Shown piece by piece: positions 53,789-61,815 of a stretch of 64,000 bases of DNA. The position numbers and the translations under genes were made by a program. The stretch is from Streptomyces sp. TRM68367. Lineage in GTDB: Bacteria; Actinomycetota; Actinomycetes; Streptomycetales; Streptomycetaceae. Under the pieces are notes generated by a model. It saw nothing but the letters and a program-made list of their open reading frames with translations, ran no database searches and had not been told where the DNA came from. Every line of letters begins with the position of its first letter. Positions within the stretch are counted from its first letter, which is position 1. Location: the NCBI RefSeq assembly GCF_014495685.1, contig NZ_JACTVI010000004.1:1-64000 (forward strand). The letters run 5' to 3'.

Positions 53789-55054
53789 TCAGCCCGCCGG
53801 GAGAGTCTCGGTGTCCTCGGCGCCCTTGGCGGCACCCTTCGCATCGTCACGCACCGTGTCGGCCTGGGCCACGGCTGCGGTGTCGATCGCGGTCTTGACC
53901 GCGGCGCCGGTGAGTGCCTCGGACACGGGCCAGCCACCCGCCGGGGCGACCGCCACCCCGCGCCACCACGGCTCGGACGGCACGGTCTCGGCGGTGGGCT
54001 CGAAGGGCTCGCCGGGCCGGGGCAGGGCGACCCGGGCGCCGGCCGCGCGGGCGGCCTCGACGGTGCCCTCGCCGGGCTCCGCCCACGGGTGCTGGGCGAG
54101 GTTGAAGGTGGCCCAGTGGATCGGCAGCATCAAGCCGGGCTCGGGGCCGCCCTGAAGGTCGAGGTGGGCGCGGATGCCCTCCTCGGGGGTCATGTGGATG
54201 TCCGGCCAGAACTCGGAGTACGCGCCGATCTGGATCATGGTGGCGTCGAACGGGCCGTGCTCGGCACCGATGTCCCTGAATCCGTCGAAGTAGCCGGTGT
54301 CGCCGCTGTGGTAGACCCGGTGCTCCTCGCCGGCGACCGCCCAGGAGGCCCACAGGGTGTGCTGGGTGTTGCGCAGGCCCCGGCCGCAGAAGTGGCGGGC
54401 GGGGGTGGCGGTCAGGGTGAGCCCGCCGGCCTTCGCCGACTCGTGCCAGTCCAGCTCGCGCAGCCGGCCCGCGGACACGCCCCAGTGCTCCAGGTGGGCG
54501 CCGACGCCGAGCGGCACCGCGAACAGGGTGTCGGTGCCGGCCAGCGCCTTGATCGTGGGCATGTCCAGGTGGTCGTAGTGGTCGTGCGAGATGACCACCA
54601 CGTCGACCGGGCCGAGCGCGGCGAGCGGCAGCGGCACCGGGTGCAGCCGCTTGGGTCCGGCGAAGGGGAACGGGGAGCAGCGCTCGCCCCACACCGGGTC
54701 GAACAGCACCCGGTGGCCGTCGATCTCGGCGAGCACGCTGGAGTGCCCCATCCAGGTCAGCCGCAGTCCGGTCGCGGGCGGCCGGGCTGTGTCGGCGAGC
54801 GTGGTGGCGTGCACCGGGACCGTGCCCTGCGGGGCGCGGCGGGGGCGGGCGTCCCGGTCGAAGTAGTTCTTCGCGAAGTCGAGGGCGGATCCGGAGGGCC
54901 CGAGCCGGACTGTGCCGCCGGGGTTCTGGAAGACCCCGTCCTTGAAGTGGGGCGATCTGCGGATGCGCGCCATGCGCTCACCGCTCGGGTCCGCGCCGAA
55001 GGCTGCGGGCTGCAGGGCGCGGAGCCCGGAGCTCGGGGAACGGAAGCCGGCCAC
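53789..55054 (-). CDS. metallo-beta-lactamase-fold hydrolase (NAPE-PLD/UlaG-like)
   Basis: This 421-residue MBL-fold protein has the metal motif VISHDHYDHLD, further ligands in TPARHFCGRG, YHSGDTGYFDGF and LPIHWATFNL, and the N-terminal GHSSVLAEIDGHRVLFDPVW segment of N-acylphosphatidylethanolamine phospholipase D-like hydrolases. A low-complexity Ala/Asp/Thr tail follows the domain. The substrate is unknown. It is a single gene with its own terminator. Confidence 0.88.
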   Translation of the reverse strand: MAGFRSPSSGLRALQPAAFGADPSGERMARIRRSPHFKDGVFQNPGGTVRLGPSGSALDFAKNYFDRDARPRRAPQGTVPVHATTLADTARPPATGLRLTWMGHSSVLAEIDGHRVLFDPVWGERCSPFPFAGPKRLHPVPLPLAALGPVDVVVISHDHYDHLDMPTIKALAGTDTLFAVPLGVGAHLEHWGVSAGRLRELDWHESAKAGGLTLTATPARHFCGRGLRNTQHTLWASWAVAGEEHRVYHSGDTGYFDGFRDIGAEHGPFDATMIQIGAYSEFWPDIHMTPEEGIRAHLDLQGGPEPGLMLPIHWATFNLAQHPWAEPGEGTVEAARAAGARVALPRPGEPFEPTAETVPSEPWWRGVAVAPAGGWPVSEALTGAAVKTAIDTAAVAQADTVRDDAKGAAKGAEDTETLPAG

Positions 55055-55153
55055 GGTACCTCCAGATGGAGTCGGTGAGGCCTCCCATTATGGTCTGCCC
55101 CACCGACACCACCCGATCGGCCGGTCACGCCGCAGCTGAAGCTGTGCACAGCT

Positions 55154-56683
55154 TCAGAGGAAGCTGACGTTCTGGGCGAGCGAGAGCCTGCTGGAGTAGT
55201 TGACGGTGTTGGTGGCCCGCCGCATGTAGGCGCGCCATGCGTCGGAGCCGGACTCGCGGCCCCCGCCGGTCTCCTTCTCGCCGCCGAACGCGCCGCCGAT
55301 CTCGGCTCCTGAGGTGCCGATGTTGACGTTGGCGATGCCGCAGTCGGAGCCCTCGGCGGAGAGGAAGACCTCGGCCTCTTGCTGGTCGCGGGTGAAGATG
55401 CTGGACGACAGACCCTGCGGGACGTCGTTGTGCAGGGCGATCGCCTCGTCGAGGGTGTCGTAGGTCAGCACGTACAGGATCGGCGCGAAGGTCTCCTGCC
55501 GTACGACGTCGGTCTGTTCCTCGACGCGGACGACGGCCGGTTCGACGTACGCGGCGTTCGGTGCGGCCTCGGTCAGGCGGCGGTTGCCGCCCGCCAGGAC
55601 CTTGCCGCCCCGGGCCTGGGCGCGGGCGAGGGCGTCCTGCATGCCGTCGAGGGCCCTGGCGGTGACGAGCGGGCCGACGAGGGTGGTCTCGTCGAAGGGG
55701 TCGCCGATCGGGAGCCTGCCGTACGCGGCGGTGAGGCGGGCGACGAGGGTGTCGGCGATGTCGCGGTGCACGATGAGGCGGCGCAGGGTGGTGCAGCGCT
55801 GGCCCGCGGTGCCGGCCGCGGCGAAGACGATGCCCTGGACGGCGAGGTCGAGGTCGGCGCTGGGCGCGACGACGGCCGCGTTGTTGCCGCCCAGCTCCAG
55901 CAGGCTGCGCCCGAAGCGGGCCGCGACGCGCGGACCGACCTCGCGGCCCATGCGGGTGGAGCCGGTGGCGCTGACCAGCGCGACCCGGGGGTCGTCGACC
56001 AGCTGCTCGCCGACGGCACGGTCACCGAGAAGCAGCCGGTGCACGTCGCGGGGCGCGCCCACGTCCTCGGCGGCCCGCTTCAGCAGCCGGTCGCAGGCCA
56101 GCGAGATCAGCGGGGTCAGCTCGGACGGCTTCCAGATCACCGTGTCACCGCACACCAGGGCGACGGCGGTGTTCCACGACCACACGGCGGCGGGGAAGTT
56201 GAACGCCGAGATCACGCCGACGACGCCGAGCGGGTGCCAGGTCTCGGCGAGACGGTGGCCCGGCCGCTCGGAGGCGATAGTACGGCCGCACAGCTGGCGG
56301 GAGAGGCCGACCGCGAACTCGCAGATGTCGATCATCTCCTGGACCTCGCCGAGCGCCTCGGAGCGGATCTTGCCCGCCTCGATGGTCACCAGCTCCGCCA
56401 GGTCGCTCTGGTGTTCGCGCAGCAACTCGCCCAGGCGGCGCACCAGTTCGCCGCGCCGGGGCGCGGGCGTGGTGCGCCAGGTCAGGAACGCCTCGCGGGC
56501 GGCCCGCAGGGCCTGCTCGGTGTCGTCCGCGCTGGCGGCTTCCAGGCCGAAGAGGTCCTCGCCGGTGATCGGCGAGCGGGCCTGGAGGCCGGCGCCCTCG
56601 GGGAGGGTGACCCCGACGCGGTCCAGGGCCGTGCGGGCACGGGCGCGCAGGTCGTCGGTGGTGGGCAGTGCGGTGCTGGTCAT
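55154..56683 (-). CDS. amaB: alpha-aminoadipic semialdehyde/piperidine-6-carboxylate dehydrogenase (ALDH7, AmaB-like)
   Basis: This 509-residue aldehyde dehydrogenase of the antiquitin group is recognised by ELGGNNA (Glu263), Cys297 in GQRCTT, Asn162 in FNFP and NVNIGTSGAEIGGAFGGEKETGGGRE-like C-terminal elements (GTSGAEIGGAF). It oxidises 2-aminoadipate semialdehyde to 2-aminoadipate in lysine breakdown. It is the last gene of the minus-strand operon, 46 bp after the DUF1338 gene. ATG 56683 has AAGGAG upstream. Confidence 0.9.
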   Translation of the reverse strand: MTSTALPTTDDLRARARTALDRVGVTLPEGAGLQARSPITGEDLFGLEAASADDTEQALRAAREAFLTWRTTPAPRRGELVRRLGELLREHQSDLAELVTIEAGKIRSEALGEVQEMIDICEFAVGLSRQLCGRTIASERPGHRLAETWHPLGVVGVISAFNFPAAVWSWNTAVALVCGDTVIWKPSELTPLISLACDRLLKRAAEDVGAPRDVHRLLLGDRAVGEQLVDDPRVALVSATGSTRMGREVGPRVAARFGRSLLELGGNNAAVVAPSADLDLAVQGIVFAAAGTAGQRCTTLRRLIVHRDIADTLVARLTAAYGRLPIGDPFDETTLVGPLVTARALDGMQDALARAQARGGKVLAGGNRRLTEAAPNAAYVEPAVVRVEEQTDVVRQETFAPILYVLTYDTLDEAIALHNDVPQGLSSSIFTRDQQEAEVFLSAEGSDCGIANVNIGTSGAEIGGAFGGEKETGGGRESGSDAWRAYMRRATNTVNYSSRLSLAQNVSFL

Positions 56684-56729
56684 GGGGCTCCTTGTCGGAC
56701 GAGAGGTCAGAGGAGGTGTCATAGGGGTG

Positions 56730-58115
56730 TCATACGAGGCGCAGGCCGAGCTGCTCGGACACGCGGGCGAGGGAGGCGTCCTGCTGCCGTGCGTAGAGGG
56801 TGAAGGGGTCCTGGACCTCGCGGCCGATGGCGCCGGAGAGCCACTCGGCGTCGTAGGCGGTGCCCTGCTGGTCGTGGTGGCGGGAGCCCTCGCCGCTGAG
56901 GTTGGACTGGAAGATGCCGGCGGCGGAGCGGGGCAGGAAGTCCTCGTACACGACCGGCTCCGCGCGCACCCAGCCCTGTGCCACCAGCTCGTCGAGGCGG
57001 GCGGGCGGCGCACCGCCGTCGCGCGGGCGGTCCGGCGCCACGTGGTACGTGAAGTACGCCAGCCCCTGTGCGGCCAGCTCCTGTTCCGTGCCGGGCAGGT
57101 GCTCCTCCCACACGCTCCGGGCGATCTCCTGCCGGTCGGCCGGCGGCCGTCCGGTGGCCCGCTGGTCGACGAGGGTGAGGAGTCGGTCGTAGCGGGCGCG
57201 GCCCTCCCGGGTGAGGGCGATGCCGCGGGCCTCGACCTCGCCGAAGCGCACCCGCAGGGCTCCGCTGACGACCGAGCCGTCGGGCTCGCGCATCGCGCGC
57301 GGCTCGGCCAGGGCGCGGAAGGAGGTCTGGCGCAGCAGGACGTCGGGGCCCTTCCAGGCGGGCGGGCCCTGGATGGTGTCGATCATCTCGATGCCGCGGT
57401 CCGTCATACGGCGGTACAGCTCGTCGATGTCGAGGACGCGCGGGGTGAGGTGGTTGATGTGGGTGCTGCGGACACCGCCGATGTCGGCGGCGACGGCGGA
57501 GATCCGCTCCAGGGTCTCGTACCAGGCCCGGTCGACCGGTTCGCCCGACAACTCGAAGGCGGCGACGGCGAGTTGGAGGAACCGTTCGGCGTCCTCGTCC
57601 GGCAGTTCCCGCTCGGCCTCGGCGCGGTCGGCCAGGGCGAGCAGTTGCGGCGGGAAGAGCTGACGGCTCGCCAGGAACGTCTCCAGGCGGGAGCGCAGGC
57701 CGTCGTCGAAGAAGCGCGGGTCGGCGGGGGTGAGCAGGGAGGTGAAGACGCGGAACGGGTTACGGGCCAGCTCCTCGCCGTCGACGGGCCGGAAGGCGGT
57801 GGAGACCACCGGGACCGCGCTGGCGGCGGCCTCGCGCAGGTCGTAGAAGCCCACCGGACGCATGCCCAGGGCGCCGAAGACCCGGGCGACCTGCGCCAGT
57901 TCGCCCGGGGTGCCGACGCGGATGGCGCCGTGGCGTTCGGCGGTCACGCGGCCGATGGAGCCCAGGCGTTCGGCGTCGGCGCCCCGGGCGCGCAGCACGT
58001 CCTCGTTGACCTCGCGCGAGACGTCCACGAGCGTGGTGTAGGCGGGGACTTCACGGCCGTACATCTCGGAGAGCCGCGCGGCGAAGGCGGCCCGCAGTTG
58101 CCACTGACTGATCAT
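56730..58115 (-). CDS. hglS: 2-oxoadipate dioxygenase/decarboxylase (DUF1338, HglS-like)
   Basis: This 461-residue DUF1338/VOC-fold enzyme is related to Pseudomonas HglS, which converts 2-oxoadipate to D-2-hydroxyglutarate using Fe(II) and oxygen. Likely metal residues are His62 (AERHGAIRVG), His222 (STHINHLTPRVLD) and Glu293 (RFGEVEARG). The order oxidase, DUF1338, ALDH7 and a nearby 2-hydroxyglutarate dehydrogenase-like gene fits one pathway. The start at ATG 58115 has a weak AAAGG site. Confidence 0.88.
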   Translation of the reverse strand: MISQWQLRAAFAARLSEMYGREVPAYTTLVDVSREVNEDVLRARGADAERLGSIGRVTAERHGAIRVGTPGELAQVARVFGALGMRPVGFYDLREAAASAVPVVSTAFRPVDGEELARNPFRVFTSLLTPADPRFFDDGLRSRLETFLASRQLFPPQLLALADRAEAERELPDEDAERFLQLAVAAFELSGEPVDRAWYETLERISAVAADIGGVRSTHINHLTPRVLDIDELYRRMTDRGIEMIDTIQGPPAWKGPDVLLRQTSFRALAEPRAMREPDGSVVSGALRVRFGEVEARGIALTREGRARYDRLLTLVDQRATGRPPADRQEIARSVWEEHLPGTEQELAAQGLAYFTYHVAPDRPRDGGAPPARLDELVAQGWVRAEPVVYEDFLPRSAAGIFQSNLSGEGSRHHDQQGTAYDAEWLSGAIGREVQDPFTLYARQQDASLARVSEQLGLRLV

Positions 58116-58143
58116 CGGCGGTTCTGCCTTTCTGTCACGGTGT

Positions 58144-59313
58144 TCACACGACGTGGGCTTCGGGGCGGATCCCGGCGCCGGCCCGGAAGCGGTCGGCGCT
58201 GAGCGGGGTGACGTCGACGCACGGGGTGCGGTCCAGGTACAGGTCCCGCATGATCTCGCCGACCGCCGGCGCCTGGAGGAAGCCGTGGCCGGAGAACCCG
58301 GTGGCGTAGAGGAAGTTGGCGAGTTCACCCGAGCGGCCGATGAGCGCGTTGTGGTCCGGGGTGACCTCGTACAGCCCGGCCCAGCCGCCCACGGTCTCCA
58401 TGCCGGCCAGGGCGGGGGCGCGGTGGGCTACGACGCCCCGGAACAGGTCGAGCCACTCCGGGGTCCACGTGGTGTCGAAGCCGTCCGGCTGGTCGGGGTC
58501 GGCCAGGCCGAACAGGAGTCCGTCGTCGCTGTTGTGGAAGTACGCCGAGGACGCGAAGTCGATGGTGAAGGGGATGCGCGGGGCGGCGGGCGTGAGCGGG
58601 GCGGTGAAGGCGAGCTGGCGCCGTACGGGGCGTACCGGGAGGTGGACGCCGGCCATGGTGCCGATCCGCTCCGACCAGGCGCCCGCCACGCAGATCACCG
58701 TGCCGCAGGTGAGGGAACCGTGGTCGGTGTGCACGGTCGTCACGCGGTCGCCGGTGGTGTCGAGGCCGGTGACGGTGGTGTGCGTGGCGATGGTGACGCC
58801 GGCGCGGGCCGCGGCGCGCGCGTATCCGTGGACGACCAGGGCGGGGCGGGCGTGTCCGTCGCTGGGCGAGTGGGCGGCGGCCACGAGGCCGTCGGTGCTG
58901 AGGTAGGGGCATAGCCGCTGTGCCTCGGCGGGACCGATCATGCGGCTGGGGACGCCGAGGCTGTTCTGGAGGCGGACGCTGCCTTCGAAGGCGTCCGCCT
59001 GCTCGGGGCTGGTGAGCAGGAAGAGGTAGCCGACGGTGTCGAGGTGGATGTGGGCGCCGGGGCGGTCGGGGAAGTCGCGGTAGGCGCGCAGGCTGCGGTG
59101 CCCCAGTTCGATGTTGAGCGGGTCGGAGAACTGGGCGCGTACACCGCCGATCGGCTTGCCGGAGCTGCCGCGGCCGAGGTCGCCGCGCTCGACGACGACG
59201 ATGTCGCGCACCCCGGCCTCGGCCAGGTGGAACGCGATGCTCGCGCCCATCACGCCACCGCCGACGATCACGACATCGGCGGTGGCAGGAACAGTACGAA
59301 AGGTGGAGGACAA
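58144..59313 (-). CDS. FAD-dependent amine/imino acid oxidase (DAO family)
   Basis: This 389-residue D-amino-acid-oxidase-fold flavoenzyme has VVIVGGGVMGASIAFHLAEAG at the N-terminus and a C-terminal GFSGHGFLQAPAVG motif. It opens the lysine-type operon and could be the L-pipecolate oxidase (AmaA role), although sarcosine-oxidase-like activities share the fold. The start is TTG 59313 with GGAAGGG 9 nt upstream; no ATG or GTG gives a full Rossmann motif. Confidence 0.82.
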   Translation of the reverse strand: MSSTFRTVPATADVVIVGGGVMGASIAFHLAEAGVRDIVVVERGDLGRGSSGKPIGGVRAQFSDPLNIELGHRSLRAYRDFPDRPGAHIHLDTVGYLFLLTSPEQADAFEGSVRLQNSLGVPSRMIGPAEAQRLCPYLSTDGLVAAAHSPSDGHARPALVVHGYARAAARAGVTIATHTTVTGLDTTGDRVTTVHTDHGSLTCGTVICVAGAWSERIGTMAGVHLPVRPVRRQLAFTAPLTPAAPRIPFTIDFASSAYFHNSDDGLLFGLADPDQPDGFDTTWTPEWLDLFRGVVAHRAPALAGMETVGGWAGLYEVTPDHNALIGRSGELANFLYATGFSGHGFLQAPAVGEIMRDLYLDRTPCVDVTPLSADRFRAGAGIRPEAHVV

Positions 59314-59481
59314 CGGGCCGATCCCTTCCAGAGGCCGGCGCCCGCGGGGAGGTGCGTCCGGGGCGTGGCATGGGCTGTCACTGCGGGGCGGTGCTGATCA
59401 GCTGTCTGCGCAGCATCGTGCAGCAGACGAACCGTTGACGTCCATGGACACTTCGTGCGCCTGATCATTTAGGGTCTCTAT

Positions 59482-60408
59482 ATGGACTGGACGAGTGCCC
59501 AGCTGCGCTCTCTCGTGGAACTGACCAGGCGCGGCACCATCACGGCGGTGGCCGAGGCCCTGGGCTACACACCGGGCGGGGTCTCGCAGCAGATCGCCGG
59601 GCTGGAGCGGGCCACGGGCATGGAGTTGTTGCGCAAGGTCGGGCGGCGGGTGGAACTGACCGACGCCGGGCTGGCGCTGGCCCGGCACGCCGAGCGGATC
59701 CTGGCCACGGAGGCGGAGGCCGTGCAGGCGCTGGAGCGGACCCGGGGCGAGGTGTCCGGGAGCCTGCTGGTCGGCCTGTTCGCCACGGCCGCCGCCGAGA
59801 TCCTGCCGCCGGCCCTGCGCACGGTGCGCGAGGTCCATCCGGGGCTGACGGTGCGCAGCCGCGACATGGACGTGGACGAGGTCTACGACGCCGTCGCCAC
59901 CGGAGCGGTCGACCTCGCGCTCGGCCTGGACTACCCGGACGTGCCGATCCCGCGCGACCCGGCCCTGCGCGTGACGCAGCTGTACGGGGAGCGTTTCGCC
60001 CTGGCGGTGCCCTCGGGCTCGATGGACGGCCGGCGGACGATCTCGCTGACGGACACCCGCGACCTGGGCTGGATCATGCCGGCGGCTGCCAGCTACTACG
60101 GCCGTGCCGTGCGCACCGCCTGCCGCCGGGCGGGCGTGGAGCCGCGGGTGGAACACGAGGTGACGGACACCGCGGCCACGCTCGCGCTGGTCGAGGCGGG
60201 CGTGGGGGTGAGCACGGTGACGGAACTGATGCTCCGGCTGCGAGCCTCGCACTTCGACGTGGTGCAGCTGCGCGAGAGCATCGAGCGGCACATCGTCGTG
60301 GTGTTCCGCTCCTCCGCCGAGCACCGGCCCACGGTGGCGGCGCTGGTGGACGTCCTGCGCACGGTGGCGGGGACGCGGGGCGGTGGGGAAGCCGACGGGG
60401 TTTCCTGA
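59482..60408 (+). CDS. LysR-family regulator, divergent from the lysine-type operon
   Basis: This 308-residue LysR protein (LRSLVELTRRGTITAVAEAL, GGVSQQIAGLERATG) has a normal effector domain. It is transcribed away from the DAO-hglS-amaB operon with a 168-bp gap, the usual arrangement for a LysR activator of the divergent operon. Confidence 0.9.
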   Translation: MDWTSAQLRSLVELTRRGTITAVAEALGYTPGGVSQQIAGLERATGMELLRKVGRRVELTDAGLALARHAERILATEAEAVQALERTRGEVSGSLLVGLFATAAAEILPPALRTVREVHPGLTVRSRDMDVDEVYDAVATGAVDLALGLDYPDVPIPRDPALRVTQLYGERFALAVPSGSMDGRRTISLTDTRDLGWIMPAAASYYGRAVRTACRRAGVEPRVEHEVTDTAATLALVEAGVGVSTVTELMLRLRASHFDVVQLRESIERHIVVVFRSSAEHRPTVAALVDVLRTVAGTRGGGEADGVS

Positions 60409-60574
60409 GCCTGTTCAGCGTTGCCTGGTCTCAGGGCGTTTCAGAGAGCCGGGCGAATCCGGCGAATCCGCGGCCGGGCGGTTACCAACCTCTCCGGACA
60501 ACACACCTTGTGCCCCGACAGGCAACGTTTGCCCGTCAAGGAGCGGCGTCCGGTGCGTGCTCTCGGCGTGCCGG

Positions 60575-60675
60575 CCGGAAGCCCTCGTACTGGACGTACT
60601 TGCGCTTTCGGCCGGTGCGGCGAGAGGGCGTGCCGGGCGTCGCGACGGGGCGAACGTCGCCTGCCAGGACACTAG
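60575..60675. repeat. probable dispersed Streptomyces intergenic repeat
   Basis: The stretch with GCCCTCGTACTGGACGTACT, then GGCCGGTGCGGCGAGAG and CGTGCCGGGCGTCGCGAC, resembles a dispersed intergenic repeat I recall from many Streptomyces genomes. It contains the small palindrome GTACTGGACGTAC. It lies between two LysR genes in a 263-bp gap without genes. Confidence 0.4.
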
Positions 60676-61580
60676 TCGGCCGGATGCAGGTACGGCTCGT
60701 CGACGGGCGCCGCGCGTCGCAGGGCGTCGAGCATGGTGCCCAGCAGGGGGTTGCTGTTCTCGCGGCGGTGCAGCGCCATCACCCGGCGGTGTGCGGACCG
60801 CTGGGTGACCCGGGTGGCCTCGATGGCCTCGCCGGGCACATGGCCCAGCGCCGGGACGATCGCCACGCCGAGCCCTGCGGAGACCAACTCCCGTACGACG
60901 TCGTAGTTGTTGGAGCGGAAGGCAACCGCGGCGTCGAACCCGGCGGCCGCACACAGCCGTACGAGGGTCCGGGCCCCGGCCGTGCCCTCGCGGCTGGTGA
61001 TCCAGCGGGCCTTCGACAGGTGCGCCAGCTGGGTACTCAGGCCGCTGCCGCGGGCCCGGAGCAGGACGAGCTCCTCGCGCAGCACGGGGTGGCGGGCCAG
61101 GTGGTGGGGCCACTGCCGGGGGCTGAGCCCGTACTCGTACACCAGCGCCACGTCCAGGTCGCCACCGTCGAGCGCGGCGAGGAGTTCGTCGGGTTCGCCC
61201 TCCTCCAGCTGGATGTGCGCGCGGGGGCGGGTCTCGGCGAGCGCGGACAGCGCCGGGGGCACCAGCCGGGCTCCGGCGGTGGGGAAGCTGCCCAGCCTCA
61301 GGCGGCCCGTGGCGCCGGTGGCGAGTTCGAGTACCTGCTGGTCGAGGTCGTCCAGGGCGGCGAGCACCCGGCTGCTCAGGTCGACCAGGCGGTGAGCCGC
61401 GGCGGTGGCGCGGATGCCGTGCGCCGACCGCTCGAAGAGGACCAGGCCGGTGTCCTTCTCCAGGGCCGAGATCTGCTGCGAGATCGCGGAGGCGGTGTAG
61501 CCGAGGTCGCGGGCCGCGAGGGCGAACGAGCCGCTGCGGACGGCGGCCTTCAGCGTGAGCAGGTGCTGGGGTTTGAGCAA
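60672..61580 (-). CDS. LysR-family regulator (ArgP-like)
   Basis: This 302-residue LysR protein has the N-terminal HTH (LLTLKAAVRSGSFALAARDL, SAISQQISALEKDTG) and an effector domain. It is divergent from the FAD/Fe-S oxidase gene. The N-terminus fits a TTG start at 61580 (LLKPQHLL), since no in-frame ATG or GTG yields a complete HTH. The promoter region between the two genes contains tandem repeats. Confidence 0.85.
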   Translation of the reverse strand: MLKPQHLLTLKAAVRSGSFALAARDLGYTASAISQQISALEKDTGLVLFERSAHGIRATAAAHRLVDLSSRVLAALDDLDQQVLELATGATGRLRLGSFPTAGARLVPPALSALAETRPRAHIQLEEGEPDELLAALDGGDLDVALVYEYGLSPRQWPHHLARHPVLREELVLLRARGSGLSTQLAHLSKARWITSREGTAGARTLVRLCAAAGFDAAVAFRSNNYDVVRELVSAGLGVAIVPALGHVPGEAIEATRVTQRSAHRRVMALHRRENSNPLLGTMLDALRRAAPVDEPYLHPAD

Positions 61581-61583
61581 GGC

Positions 61584-61660
61584 GGGCTCCCTTGAGCGGC
61601 GGGACGGGTTCCCGAGCGGTGAGACAGGCTCCCTTGAGCGGCAGGGCGGGCTCTCTTGGA
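61584..61660. repeat. 21-22-bp tandem repeats in a divergent promoter region
   Basis: Units GGGCTCCCTTGAGCGGCGGG (61584), GGGTTCCCGAGCGGTGAGAC (61606), GGCTCCCTTGAGCGGCAGGG (61627) and a partial GGGCTCTCTTGGA (61648) follow one another without gaps. They begin 3 bp upstream of the LysR start codon, so at least part is in its leader. Confidence 0.7.
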
Positions 61661-61815
61661 CGCGGCACGGCGGCGCTGGCGGCCGGGCGAGCTCAGCATA
61701 AGCATTTCTTGCTCTCGGGCAGCGTTTCTTTCGGCCTGCTGGGTCTTGTGGAGCCTCTCGCGCGCCATGGATCGTGGCAACGCCCGACCCGCCGAGCACA
61801 GGAGGAGTCCGCACG

